Positions 19,303 through 27,857 of a DNA stretch of 54,446 bases are shown in pieces. Below the pieces are notes generated by a model. The model did no database searches. It saw nothing but the letters and a program-made list of their open reading frames with translations, and was not told the origin of the DNA. A program made the position numbers and the translations under genes. Every line of letters begins with the position of its first letter. Position 1 is the first letter of the stretch. The stretch covers positions 1-54,446 of the forward strand of contig JAUIGU010000026.1 in assembly GCA_030432595.1 (NCBI GenBank), written 5' to 3'. Origin of the DNA: Phycisphaerae bacterium. Its GTDB lineage: Bacteria > Planctomycetota > Phycisphaerae > Phycisphaerales > Phycisphaeraceae.

Positions 19303-20895
19303 TTAGGCGAAGGTTGACAACGTGATCGTGAGGCCGCCCAGATCGATGGGCGTGTCCAGGGGCAGCGCCGCGTCGGTCGACATCGCGTTGCCATCGACGT
19401 GCGGTGTCTGCGGCCCGCGTGCAACCAGGCCGTGCCCGTGCCGGACCAGTGCAACTTGCGCCGCCAGCCCCGGCGTGACGACGTGCGCCGGGCTCGTGGG
19501 TCCCAGCAGCAACTCGCGATCCAATAGCACGGCCCCGCGGATGTCGGCCCGCGGCAGGCGCGCGCCCGAGAACCGCAGCAACGCCGTGCCGCTGGCGGGG
19601 TGCGGCTGCGTCAGCGTCATGCGGCAGCGCGGCGACAGCGCAGCGCTCTCGCCGTGTCGCAACAGCCGTTCGGTCGATGCTGGCTCGCCGACGCGCACCG
19701 GCCGCTCGGCCCGGACGATGTAGCCGCCGTCTGTACGGCGCAGCACGGCCGGCGGCATCGAAGGATCGGTCACCAGCGGCAGGTCCGGCGCGGTCGGCGC
19801 GCTGATCGGCCCGACGCGGACCTCCGGCTCGGTGAACACGATGAACGTGCCGGCACCGTCGATGGTGAGCAGGAACGGTTCGGGCAGGGCGGCGCCTCCG
19901 GTGGCCAGGGAACGTCCGCGCGGTGACGCGGGTCGGTCGTGAGTCTGCAGCCCGCGCTGCCGCACGGGTCGTCGGTCGGAGTGGCGCGGCGGCGCGACGG
20001 GTTGGGTCCCCGACGCCAACGTGACCGACCCCAACGGCCCGGCCCGGAGATGCTCCAGATCCTGCGCGGCCCGGCCCGCGGCGGCAGCCATCTCCGCCGC
20101 CCACTTCGCCTTGGGCTCCGACCGGCACAACCGCGTCAGCGCGGCTTCGCACGAACGCATCCGCCCGCGCCGCAGGTCCTCTGCCGCCCGGTCGCACTGG
20201 GCCAACGCTTCACGCATCGATCCAACCCGCATGTTACCCGGGCTGAGCGTTTCGGCGTGCTCGATCAGCGTCCGGGCCGAAGCGAGCCGACCCTCGCGCA
20301 AACAACGCTGCATCCCCTCAACGGCCGCATCGGTCGCGCGGCGGATCAGCGGCGACAATCGCGGGTGGCCCGCGTGGTGGCCGCGCGCCTCGAGCAACGC
20401 GGGGCAGGCCTCTTCCAGGTCGCCCGACTTCAGCGCCGCCTGCGCTCGGTCCAGGCACGGCTCCGCAAGCCGACGACGCGCCTGCGCCCGCTGGCGCAGC
20501 AAAGCATCATCTTCCGCGTCCGATCCGTCCAGCAATGCCTCGGCCATGGTGAGTCGGCCTTGGGCGAGTTGTTCGCGCGCTGCCTGTGTCGCTTCGTCCC
20601 GTCGGCGTTTTGCCGCCCGCCCATGTTCCAACGCGGTCTGAGCCTCATCTCGCAACGCCACGAACGCGGGCTTCGGCCCCGCCAGCGCAATCGCCAGACC
20701 GCAGTCCGCCAGCGCCGCCCGCGGCTGGCCGGCCTCGAGGTGTTCACGGGCGCGGTCCCCGAACCGTCGCGCCAGACGGTTGACCAGCCGCTGACCCTTC
20801 CGGTGCTCGCGCAGCGACGGCGCTTCCAACAGCCGGTGCGCCTCGTCCAGCCGGCCGTCGTTCAGCGCCACCTGGGCTTGACGCAGACGCAGCAT
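19303..20895 (-). CDS. helical-repeat (TPR-like) protein with two degenerate FHA-like domains
   Basis: A 530-aa soluble protein. The ATG at 20895 overlaps the previous stop codon as TGATG, which decides the start over a GTG 6 nt upstream. Residues 1-260 are Ala/Arg/Leu-rich helical repeats of TPR type. A polar linker follows. From about 330 the sequence is beta-rich and looks like two tandem FHA-type folds: [14 protein letters not shown], then VGPISA..DLPLVTD, and later [17 protein letters not shown]. The canonical FHA phosphothreonine residues (GR..S..H) are not clearly kept, so phospho-binding is uncertain. Its gene immediately precedes a Ser/Thr kinase gene, so it may scaffold the kinase or bind its phosphorylated product. 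This helical-repeat plus FHA-like plan beside kinase genes is, in my recollection, typical of planctomycetes. Confidence 0.75.
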   Translation of the reverse strand: MLRLRQAQVALNDGRLDEAHRLLEAPSLREHRKGQRLVNRLARRFGDRAREHLEAGQPRAALADCGLAIALAGPKPAFVALRDEAQTALEHGRAAKRRRDEATQAAREQLAQGRLTMAEALLDGSDAEDDALLRQRAQARRRLAEPCLDRAQAALKSGDLEEACPALLEARGHHAGHPRLSPLIRRATDAAVEGMQRCLREGRLASARTLIEHAETLSPGNMRVGSMREALAQCDRAAEDLRRGRMRSCEAALTRLCRSEPKAKWAAEMAAAAGRAAQDLEHLRAGPLGSVTLASGTQPVAPPRHSDRRPVRQRGLQTHDRPASPRGRSLATGGAALPEPFLLTIDGAGTFIVFTEPEVRVGPISAPTAPDLPLVTDPSMPPAVLRRTDGGYIVRAERPVRVGEPASTERLLRHGESAALSPRCRMTLTQPHPASGTALLRFSGARLPRADIRGAVLLDRELLLGPTSPAHVVTPGLAAQVALVRHGHGLVARGPQTPHVDGNAMSTDAALPLDTPIDLGGLTITLSTFA

Positions 20896-21104
20896 CAACA
20901 CGGCGACACCTCATCACAAACATCGGCAACCGGCGGGACGTACCAGGCCAGGTCGCCCGTACGCCCCAGGTGTCGCGTGAGAAACGCCTCCGTGTCACGG
21001 AGCATCTCCCGGCGAAGCTCGGCGATCGATCCGCCGAACGACCCGCCCGCACACGCCGCGTCTCGGCATCCGTCAAGCGTCGGATTGTCAGCAGTAGCGA
21101 TCAT
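20895..21104 (-). CDS. small 69-aa protein leading the kinase operon
   Basis: A short protein with a Gly/Ala/Cys-rich start and a central amphipathic helix (IAELRREMLRDTEAFLTRHL). It ends in a motif with two cysteines and acidic residues. The stop codon overlaps the ATG of the TPR/FHA-like gene as TGATG, and such coupling supports real translation. No homologue is recognised. As first gene of the operon it could be a small regulator or adaptor for the kinase system. Confidence 0.6.
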   Translation of the reverse strand: MIATADNPTLDGCRDAACAGGSFGGSIAELRREMLRDTEAFLTRHLGRTGDLAWYVPPVADVCDEVSPC

Positions 21105-21209
21105 CGCGAAAACACCTGCTCAACAAGGTCAAACTCAAAAATATCAAACGGGGAGTCAACACCACGGCGGGCGCGGCCGACCCCGCGGCCGGCCGGGCAC
21201 CACCGCCGT

Positions 21210-22043
21210 TTACTGGTCGCGCGACAGTTGCAGCGGCGCCTCGGCCGGCACCGCAGCCTCGGCGGGCGGCGCGAAGTAGTCGTCGATCTGCGCCAGCAGC
21301 TCGGGCTCATCGACCGGCTCGTCGAACGTGATCGCCGCCGTGAACTGGGCCTCGTGCGCCAACGCGCGCTCGGCCACGTCCAGCCGCTTCTTGATGTCGC
21401 GGATCAGCCGGTCGGTCTGCGCGATCTTCGTGTCGTTGATCTCGAACCGCGACCCGCTCCCCGCCGCCTGCACCAGGCGGAACTGCCCCTCGAGCGCCGC
21501 GATCTGGTCCTCGAGCGCCAGTTTGCGGGCCCGGGTGTCTTCCAGCAGGCGCACCGCCGACGACAGCGTCTGCTCGCGCGTCTCCAGCAGCCGCTGCTTG
21601 CCGGCCAAAACAATCTCCGCTTCCTTATAACGATCGAAGCTGCGCGAAAGGTCTTCCGACAGGTCCTGCCGGTCGTAACGCACGCCGGCCACGACGAACC
21701 GCTGCTCCGATCCGTCCAGCAGGTTCCGTACCTTGGCGATGCGCTGGCCTTCCTGCGTCAGCGACGTCTCCGACCCGTCGATCTCGGCACGCAGCTGCTC
21801 GATCTCGACCTCTTCCTGGGCGATCAGGCGGATGTTCGCCTGCAGCTCCGGGAGGATCTCACCCAGCAGGTCCCGCGCCCGGGCGAGCTCGAACTCGAGC
21901 GGCACCGCCTCCTTGGCCGACTGGCGGACCTGGCCCACCGAGGTCCTGGCGTAGCTGAACAGGTCCGGGCCGAAGAAGACGAGACCGCCCAGGGTCAGCG
22001 CCGCGGCACCGACCGTGCCGTATTTCACGAGGCGAACGAGCAT
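21210..22043 (-). CDS. membrane-anchored coiled-coil protein of unknown function
   Basis: A 277-aa protein. The ATG at 22043 is preferred because a strong AAGGAG lies 8 nt upstream; the much longer frame upstream has shadow-like composition. One N-terminal transmembrane helix (about residues 8-27, VKYGTVGAAALTLGGLVFFG) is followed by about 200 residues of continuous Glu/Arg/Leu-rich coiled coil. A short acidic, Pro/Ala-rich tail ends the chain. The coil includes an RFVVAGVRYDRQDL insertion between two helical parts. The architecture resembles cell-envelope spacer or tether proteins, but no named family was recognised. It lies upstream of the kinase operon on the same strand, about 105 nt away, so co-expression is possible. 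Confidence 0.8.
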   Translation of the reverse strand: MLVRLVKYGTVGAAALTLGGLVFFGPDLFSYARTSVGQVRQSAKEAVPLEFELARARDLLGEILPELQANIRLIAQEEVEIEQLRAEIDGSETSLTQEGQRIAKVRNLLDGSEQRFVVAGVRYDRQDLSEDLSRSFDRYKEAEIVLAGKQRLLETREQTLSSAVRLLEDTRARKLALEDQIAALEGQFRLVQAAGSGSRFEINDTKIAQTDRLIRDIKKRLDVAERALAHEAQFTAAITFDEPVDEPELLAQIDDYFAPPAEAAVPAEAPLQLSRDQ

Positions 22044-22196
22044 GAGAACACTCCTTGCCAACCGGGTTGGCATCGTGGGGACAAAGTCGGGGCCGGCGAC
22101 CTCCGCCGTCCCGAGGGGGTAGACGAAATGTTCGGCCCCCGATTGCGCCCTCAGCCCGACTTTTTTCTCCACCACGTCCCACGCCGTACGCGACCC

Positions 22197-22237
22197 GCCT
22201 GCGCGGCGAGCGGCAGGGGTTGCACCCCTGCACCCCC
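22197..22237. repeat. dispersed hairpin repeat, copy 1 (REP-like)
   Basis: A short intergenic element whose first 23 nt are identical to the copy at 23100. It contains a hairpin with arms GCAGGGG and CCCCTGC. It sits in the 341-nt gap between the coiled-coil gene (start 22043) and the small membrane-protein gene (stop 22385). I see nothing else in this gap beyond GC-rich sequence and a T-run near 22161. Confidence 0.7.
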
Positions 22238-22384
22238 GGATACAGACCCGGCGTGAAACCTCAAGAACGTTGCTACCGGCGACTCCCCTCCCAAGGGAGG
22301 GGTTGAGGAGGGGGCGCCTCGTGGCGCACGGCCGAACTCTCACGCACACTAAAACCTCGCGCCGCTTCCCAAGCACCCCGCCGT

Positions 22385-22972
22385 TTACTCGCCCTCTCCG
22401 CGATCCTCCTGACGGTGATCCTCGATGCGCACGCCGCGCTCGTCGAGTTTCCGCAGCACGTGCGCCAGCACCGCCCGGCCCGCCTCCCCGCCCATCTCCA
22501 CCTCCTGCCGCGTGCCGTCGGGGCGGTGCAGCCACAACAGGTCCACCCACCGCCGCTTCCCCGCCGAGCCGCCGCCGCGCCGACGCAGCACCCGGTGCAC
22601 CGACACGTGCTCCACCGGGTGCAGCTCCACCACCTCCGGCCCGTCGCCGAACACCGCCGACACCCGCTCGATCCGCTCGCCGTCGCCGCGCACATATACC
22701 CGCCCGTGCTGCATCACCGACGCCGCCGCCAGCACCACGCCCAGCCCAACAAACAGCGCCGCCCCCACGCCCCGCTTGACGCCGGGCTTGCCCTTGACCG
22801 CGACCAGCACCCCCAGGGCCACGAACGCCAGCCCCATCGCCACGCCCACCGCCGTGCCCCCCGCGCCGGGCGTCGCCACCACGCCCTCCCCCTCGACCCG
22901 CACCACCGCCGCCTGACAACCCGCCCCCGCCCACACGGCCACCCCCAAACCCATCCGGCCCATCCAGCGCAT
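22385..22972 (-). CDS. small membrane protein or lipoprotein of unknown function
   Basis: A 195-aa protein if started at the ATG at 22972; an upstream in-frame ATG at 23011 is also possible. The chosen start gives a signal-like N-terminus reaching a cysteine (WAGAGCQAA), so it could be lipid-modified. Two adjacent hydrophobic segments follow (about residues 35-60 and 68-88). The remainder is a soluble domain with Val/Glu/Arg-rich beta strands, including VSAVFGDGPEVVELHPVEHV and DLLWLHRPDGTRQEVEMGG, which reads like a PH-like fold. That fold guess is weak. No operon partner is obvious; dispersed hairpin repeats flank the gene on both sides. Confidence 0.6.
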   Translation of the reverse strand: MRWMGRMGLGVAVWAGAGCQAAVVRVEGEGVVATPGAGGTAVGVAMGLAFVALGVLVAVKGKPGVKRGVGAALFVGLGVVLAAASVMQHGRVYVRGDGERIERVSAVFGDGPEVVELHPVEHVSVHRVLRRRGGGSAGKRRWVDLLWLHRPDGTRQEVEMGGEAGRAVLAHVLRKLDERGVRIEDHRQEDRGEGE

Positions 22973-23099
22973 TAAGTCCACCCCGCCACACACTCGCCGC
23001 CACTGATGCATCCACGCATGCTAACCCCCGCTCCCGCCAACCCGCGCCGCCCGGGCCGAGCCGTCGGCGGCAAACCCGCCACATGTCACAAACCCCCGC

Positions 23100-23139
23100 G
23101 CCTGCGCGGCGAGCGGCAGGGGGCGTCCCCCTGCACCCC
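23100..23139. repeat. dispersed hairpin repeat, copy 2 (REP-like)
   Basis: The first 23 nt match the copy at 22197 exactly. The stem is extended by one compensating pair (GCAGGGGG with CCCCCTGC, loop CGT). It lies just past the stop codon of the metalloprotease gene, so it could also act as a 3'-end hairpin. Confidence 0.7.
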
Positions 23140-23148
23140 AGGCCCCTC

Positions 23149-26061
23149 TCAGGCGGCCCGGCGCCGGAGAGACAACACCGCCAACCCCGCCAGCACCCCG
23201 AACCCCGCCGGCTCGGGCACCACGCCCGGATTCACCGCGAAGCTCGGCGCACTCGTGCTGCCCCAGTTGAGCAGCACACCGTCCAATTCTGTCTGCTCGA
23301 TCTGGCCGTCGGGCAAGTCGTTGCTCCATCCGTCCGGCACGCCTTGGGTGTCGGTCTGCCGGCCCCAGTTGAGCAGCACCAGGTCCAGGTCGCCCTGTTC
23401 GACTTGTCCCGAGCCGTTGTAGTCGCCTAGCACACCATCGACGAGAGCTTGGGCCATCATGGTCCAGGTTGCGAGGGTTTCGTAGTCTTCGTCGCCAAGA
23501 ACCCGTTGCAGGAACACAGTGTCGTCAATCGCCCCGATTTCTAGATTCTGTGTGTCGTAAGGATTACCAGTAGCAAATGCGGTATCCCATTCTCCGCCAG
23601 GAGTCGAGGCGCCAAAAAGTGAAAACACTTGATATCCGGCAACCTGTATAGTGAGCGCATCAAGCTGTGACAACGATAGAGCATCAAAAGTTCCGTATGT
23701 CCAAGCTTCTTCGCCTTCACCAATCATCAAGGCTGCGTCATAAATAACTGCGACATCATCGATTTCGGAAGGCGAGTCAAGGAAATGGCTTTTAACGGGG
23801 TTAAGGGGGTTTCGACCCAACTCGATACTAAAAATTCCGGATTCGTCATCCTCCTCATCCCACGCCCCGTGTTTAATATTGTTTTCCTCCAAAGCGCTGC
23901 CTTTGTATCGTCCCGCGTACCGCTTTGCGTGATAAATGGGATTGTGATCTACTAAATAAGAATAATAGCCAGCGAACTGACCATTCGTATCATAGCGCAC
24001 TCGTTTGCTTACCGCATTTATAAATTCAGGCATCGAAGAAGGTGTGTAATCTAGGACTTCCGAGTCTGATGGGTCAACAGATGTGTCAGGCTCGACATGG
24101 AAAAGACCAATCGCATGTCCTATCTCGTGGGCCACTACTTCTGAGATGAAATCCAGTCGCTGTTGAAGCAGCAAGTCATCCGAAGGGCGAAATACAAACA
24201 CCTCATCGGCATTTCGCTTATTAAAGCGATCGACGTCACCACTGATCAGTTTTCCAGCAATATTTGTGCCCGTAATTTGGTCGGGCAGGTACACGGTAAT
24301 ATTTGCTAGGTCACGATTGTCAGTAAACTCAAAAAAATGCATGCCTGATCGCTTAAATATTTCAGTAACTCGATTTTTTAGATCCGCTTTTGTGTTAACG
24401 GAAAGAGGCGTGCCTTCCATACTTCGCTCGCGCAGCAGAACATGGCGGGCTGAGTCGATCCAACCAACAGCTTTAGTCTCAACTCGATATGGGGTATCTA
24501 GACCATCAGCCAAGAAAATTTTAGTCGTATCGCTCTGAAACCGCACCGCATCAGTCAGGCCTATGCCCTGTTCGCCGTTTGCAAGGCGATACTGAAACGC
24601 AACTGACCCGAGGTCGTTAATGCCACTCTGCTCGTTGGGGACATGGCCAGCACCGCCGCCACTCCCGGAGAAACTCAGCGATTGGATCGTACTGCCGCGA
24701 AACGGTTGACCGGTCCGTGCTATTTCGCGGAGGCTGCCGCCGGGCTCATAAAAAAACAAGCCGTTCTCGCGAACAGAAGACCCGTTTCCGAGATCAGTAT
24801 CGACTCGAAACTCAAAAGCAACTTGACCCGCGTTATTGATGGCGAACGGCCCACTGCTACTTGCGAACGTTCCGCCGTTGGGCGCGCTCATTTCTTGCAA
24901 AGCAATCGTTTTAATTGCACCCCCGTCCCCCATGAACAGGCCCGCGATCGTGCCCGAGCCGGTCGATTGCTCGACGGTGTCGGCCATGAACAAGACATCG
25001 CCGCGATCATTCATGTCCGTGACGGTGGACCACCCGCTCCGAAGCTGGTCACCGCTGTTACCGATTGGATCACCGTGACGGGCGATGACGATCGGAGTTG
25101 TTCCGGGGTCTGCCCTGTAGATACCACCAAATGTGTTGATACTCTGGGCTCTGGCTTGACCGTAAAACGAAACTTGCCCGGCATTGTTGAGCGTTGGGTT
25201 GTAAAGACGGTCGGTGAAGGTCGCTTCTTCTTCGGTGTCCAAAGGGTCCGCGGGTTGGAGCGGAGGTGCCGGATCGTTGTATCTCACAACTTTAGAATTG
25301 CGACCCGCGCTGTTGATGAAGATTCCGTAGTCCGGAGAGGCAATCCCACCTTGAATCTCGGCCCCAAAAACGATATCACCAGCGTTGTTGATTGCAGACG
25401 GCGGAAAAACCTCCTCATAGGTGCCGACACCATTGGGAACTGAATCACCTTTCCGAACAACTTCAATCAGGTCCTGATTGGGGCCATCGAATCGGTAAAT
25501 GCCTTCGTCGGTGGTGCTGCCGCCGGGCGAATCGATAATGCTAGCCCCGACGGCGATTTGGCCACCGTCGTTAATTCTCGGGTTTATTCCACGTGAATAG
25601 AGACTCCCACCCCCCGGTGCTTCGTCGTAGCTAAGTAGTACTTTTTCCACCATTCCGTCGATCTGGGTTGCGGTGTATAGCCTTGTGGTGATACCTCCAA
25701 TCCGGAGTTGACCGCTGAATGTAGGAATGCCGGCGTGTGAAACGGGGGGAGGTCCGTTGAACGTTTGATACCGGCCATCCGAAAACGGAACCGTCATGTT
25801 TCCGCGGGCAATCTCGTCAAGTTGCAGACTGTTTACGCCGGGCGTCGCGAGTGTCAGCAAACGCGGGCCAATGACTGCATTATCCAAGTAGCCTGTAAAC
25901 GCGATTTGCCCAAGATTGTTGAGTGACGGCACACCGACGGTGTCGTAGGTTCCGTCTCCGGTCGGGCTTTGGTCTCCGGAATGAACGAGAACGTTGAACT
26001 GGGCCAAAGCCTGACACTGCAAGCCGAGGATGAATAAGGCTAGACTGATCTTGTTCTTCAC
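23149..26061 (-). CDS. secreted metzincin-like metalloprotease with NxxGxxAF repeats, dockerin-like units and PEP-CTERM tail
   Basis: About 970 aa. The GTG at 26061 is preferred over a TTG at 26094 because GGAG precedes it by 10 nt and it gives a compact signal peptide (KNKISLALFILGLQCQALA). The N-terminal 480 residues hold about seven tandem units of the type N-x-x-G-x-[IV]-x-F (NNLGQIAF, NNAGDIVF, NNAGQVSF, NDLGSVAF), typical of NxxGxxAF choice-of-anchor proteins. A zinc-protease domain carries HEIGHAIGLFH at residues 645-655, the complete metzincin HExxHxxGxxH site. Then come two dockerin-like units ending LLNWG and a VVPEP sorting tail. It is probably an exported, surface-sorted protease. 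The body has clearly lower GC than its neighbours while the last 100 codons match the host. A hybrid origin is discussed in the findings. Confidence 0.85.
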   Translation of the reverse strand: MKNKISLALFILGLQCQALAQFNVLVHSGDQSPTGDGTYDTVGVPSLNNLGQIAFTGYLDNAVIGPRLLTLATPGVNSLQLDEIARGNMTVPFSDGRYQTFNGPPPVSHAGIPTFSGQLRIGGITTRLYTATQIDGMVEKVLLSYDEAPGGGSLYSRGINPRINDGGQIAVGASIIDSPGGSTTDEGIYRFDGPNQDLIEVVRKGDSVPNGVGTYEEVFPPSAINNAGDIVFGAEIQGGIASPDYGIFINSAGRNSKVVRYNDPAPPLQPADPLDTEEEATFTDRLYNPTLNNAGQVSFYGQARAQSINTFGGIYRADPGTTPIVIARHGDPIGNSGDQLRSGWSTVTDMNDRGDVLFMADTVEQSTGSGTIAGLFMGDGGAIKTIALQEMSAPNGGTFASSSGPFAINNAGQVAFEFRVDTDLGNGSSVRENGLFFYEPGGSLREIARTGQPFRGSTIQSLSFSGSGGGAGHVPNEQSGINDLGSVAFQYRLANGEQGIGLTDAVRFQSDTTKIFLADGLDTPYRVETKAVGWIDSARHVLLRERSMEGTPLSVNTKADLKNRVTEIFKRSGMHFFEFTDNRDLANITVYLPDQITGTNIAGKLISGDVDRFNKRNADEVFVFRPSDDLLLQQRLDFISEVVAHEIGHAIGLFHVEPDTSVDPSDSEVLDYTPSSMPEFINAVSKRVRYDTNGQFAGYYSYLVDHNPIYHAKRYAGRYKGSALEENNIKHGAWDEEDDESGIFSIELGRNPLNPVKSHFLDSPSEIDDVAVIYDAALMIGEGEEAWTYGTFDALSLSQLDALTIQVAGYQVFSLFGASTPGGEWDTAFATGNPYDTQNLEIGAIDDTVFLQRVLGDEDYETLATWTMMAQALVDGVLGDYNGSGQVEQGDLDLVLLNWGRQTDTQGVPDGWSNDLPDGQIEQTELDGVLLNWGSTSAPSFAVNPGVVPEPAGFGVLAGLAVLSLRRRAA

Positions 26062-26376
26062 GATCGTGGTGCTCCGGTCTTTCGCTGCCGACAATTTTGG
26101 TGTGCTTGAATGATAACCCTAGGATGGCAGGCCGATTAATTTGTGACGGTTTTAAATCTAGCGTTTGGTGCCGGGCCGGGTGCCACGCTTCACCGCAGGT
26201 GATGTGTGCGAGTGACATGCCACGTCGTGTCTTGGAGTGAGGCCAGGCACCCATCGACCGCGCCCCTGAAACCGGCGAGATGTGCCACCTGACGTTTCGC
26301 TTCTATCGCGTTGATGTTGGCCGCCGAAAGACCGTCTGTCGCCTCCGACCGGTTGGCGGTCGCTTCCTACGGTCGG
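26062..26376. other. non-coding stretch upstream of the metalloprotease gene
   Basis: This stretch is AT-richer near 26090-26160, where the protease promoter probably lies. A segment at 26170-26230 contains GTGCCACG-type words and a small TCACC/GGTGA hairpin that look repeat-like. No open frame here is convincing. Confidence 0.4.
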
Positions 26377-26540
26377 CCTTTCGCCATCGACAGGGGAGCC
26401 GTGGCGACCGACGCCTCATCCGTGGCGACCGATGACTCGTTTTCCGCTTCCGGAAGGAAATCTTTCGCCACCGATGACCTTTCTTTCGCTTCCGATGACT
26501 TGTCTTTCGTGACCGATGGGTTGTCTCTGACTTCCGGGGG
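26377..26540 (+). repeat. degenerate 21-bp tandem repeat tract
   Basis: About seven imperfect 21-bp units (one is 24 bp) run in tandem, with recurrent words such as ACCGATGAC, CTTCCGATGAC and TCTTTCG. Because the unit is a multiple of three, the plus-strand frame reads as heptapeptides of the type ATDDLSF, ASDDLSF and VTDGLSL, ending GGGYAR with a stop at 26554-26556. The frame starting at 26311 (81 aa) has no clear ribosome binding site, so I treat the tract as a repeat rather than a confident gene. The last unit contains the 11-bp motif described elsewhere. Confidence 0.7.
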
Positions 26541-26789
26541 AGGGTACGCCCGATAAGGTCGGGCATCCGGGGGCGGGACACGGGGCGGGTGCGGGTTTTT
26601 CGGGATTTGCGGGTGAGCGGGGTTGCGACGGTGAAGTCGGTGGGGTGGTTTGGCGATGAGGGGAGTGGCCCCGAATGGGCGTGGCCGCGTGGCTGCGTTT
26701 GAGTCGTTCACACGGCGGGGCTGGACGCGTCGGCTCGAGGGGCCGGCCTTTCCGGGAATCATGTCAATGCCCCTCGGGAGAGTTGCCTC

Positions 26790-27545
26790 ATGGCTAGAGA
26801 TAGCTTGTCGGCGATGTCGGATTCGGGCCTGCGGGACTGGATCCTTAACTTTGTGTCCGTGCTCGAGGCGGCCCCGCTGGGGCCCAGTGAGTTCGGGTTG
26901 TCGGCCGAGCTGGCCGCGGCCGTGATCAGTGCGAGCGGCGTGTACGTCGCGGCGTACGCGAAGGCCAACGAGGAGGCGACCCGCGGGCCGCTGTCGATCC
27001 GCGAAAAGGACGAGGCCCGTGATTCGTTGTTGAAGGTGGCTCGGGAGGCCGTGGCGGTGATCCAGGCGAACCCGGACACCACCAACAACCAGCGGCAGGC
27101 GCTGCGGGTGAAAATCCGCGACACGACGCGCTCCGTCGTGCCCCCGCCCAGTGTGGCCCCGACACTGCTCGTGACGGGCGTGCTGGGCAACGTGATCTCG
27201 GTGCGGATCAAGGACAGCACGGACCTGAACCGGCGGGCCAAGCCCGAGGGCGTGAACAGCACGACGCTGTTTTACGCGGTGGGCGAGGCGCCCCCGGCCG
27301 AGCCGGAGGGCTGGACGTTCAGCGGGACGACGAGCAAGACGAGCACGCAGGTGCAGCTGCCGCCTGGCACGGCGGGCGGGACATCGGTGTGGTTGATTGC
27401 GTTTTATGCAAACACGAAAACGCAGTCGGGGCCGCCGAGCGTGCCGGTGCAGACGTGGACGCAGGTGACGGCGTCGAATCCGGCTCAGCCGGACGGCGGG
27501 ACGACGCTGGGTGCGGACGAGCAGTCGCCGCGTTTGGCGGCGTAA
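26790..27545 (+). CDS. conserved hypothetical with helical N-terminus and FN3-like C-terminus
   Basis: A 251-aa protein. The ATG at 26790 has GGGAGAG about 7 nt upstream. Residues 1-110 are helical with the phrase DWILNFVSVLEAAP, Ala-rich helices and an end of the type VIQANPDTTNNQRQALRVKIRD. Residues 115-220 are beta-rich, with a WTFSGTTSKTSTQVQLPPGTAGGTSVWLIAFYANTKTQSGPPS pattern (two neighbouring pieces here) that resembles a fibronectin type III fold. There is no signal peptide. I recall similar proteins from planctomycetes and verrucomicrobia annotated only as hypothetical, often near low-complexity repeats. A structural, phage-tail-like or contractile-particle role is conceivable but not supported by neighbours. 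Confidence 0.7.
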   Translation: MARDSLSAMSDSGLRDWILNFVSVLEAAPLGPSEFGLSAELAAAVISASGVYVAAYAKANEEATRGPLSIREKDEARDSLLKVAREAVAVIQANPDTTNNQRQALRVKIRDTTRSVVPPPSVAPTLLVTGVLGNVISVRIKDSTDLNRRAKPEGVNSTTLFYAVGEAPPAEPEGWTFSGTTSKTSTQVQLPPGTAGGTSVWLIAFYANTKTQSGPPSVPVQTWTQVTASNPAQPDGGTTLGADEQSPRLAA

Positions 27546-27555
27546 AGCCAAGTCC

Positions 27556-27582
27556 GAAGTTCGAAGTTCGAAGTTCGAAGTT
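27556..27582. repeat. 7-bp tandem repeat (GAAGTTC)x4
   Basis: Four consecutive GAAGTTC units, the last with one change, lie 10 nt after the stop codon at 27545. Two adjacent units contain the palindrome GAACTTCGAAGTTC-like word. It starts the repeat-rich 312-nt gap before the GNAT gene. Confidence 0.8.
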
Positions 27583-27649
27583 GAATACGTGTGTGCCCCG
27601 GCTCGTGAGAGCGGGTCGGGGCGGTTGGTTTGGTTGATCAGGCAGGTTG

Positions 27650-27814
27650 CACCACGGAGAGCACAGAGGGCCACGGAGACGGGTAGGGAGTTTTTTGACG
27701 CGATGTCCAGGCACTGCGTTTCGAACCCTGTCCATCCGGTTCATCCTGTCTAAACGTTCTTCTTCGGTTTTTTTCTTGGTGTCGTCTCGGTGGCCCTCCG
27801 TGTTCTCCGTGGTG
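27650..27814. repeat. palindromic intergenic element A (31-bp imperfect terminal inverted repeats)
   Basis: Left arm 27650-27680 and right arm 27784-27814 match as inverted repeats at 28 of 31 positions; both are built on the word CACCACGGAGA. The core holds the complement of AGGATGAACCGGAT at 27734-27747, nearly identical to a word in element C. It has no coding capacity, so it looks like a MITE-like or REP-like unit. It fills most of the gap 27546-27857. Confidence 0.75.
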
Positions 27815-27857
27815 AATCTTCTCTCTGTGATTGTTCCTTTTCCGGAAAGGTTGAACC

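Noticed and set aside
19280-20197. N-terminal 306-codon extension of the TM2 kinase
   Set aside because: It reads through the TPR/FHA-like gene in another frame. The GTG at 19279 has a ribosome binding site and opens true kinase sequence.
22044-23084. Long N-terminal extension of the coiled-coil protein
   Set aside because: Gly/Arg/Ala-rich shadow of the small membrane-protein gene; AAGGAG before the ATG at 22043 marks the real start.
26166-26230. Fourth member of the dispersed hairpin repeat family
   Set aside because: It has a small TCACC/GGTGA hairpin and repeat-like GTGCCACG words but no sequence match to the other copies.
26377-26556. CRISPR array
   Set aside because: Units are adjacent 21-mers without spacers, they are degenerate, and no cas genes are present.
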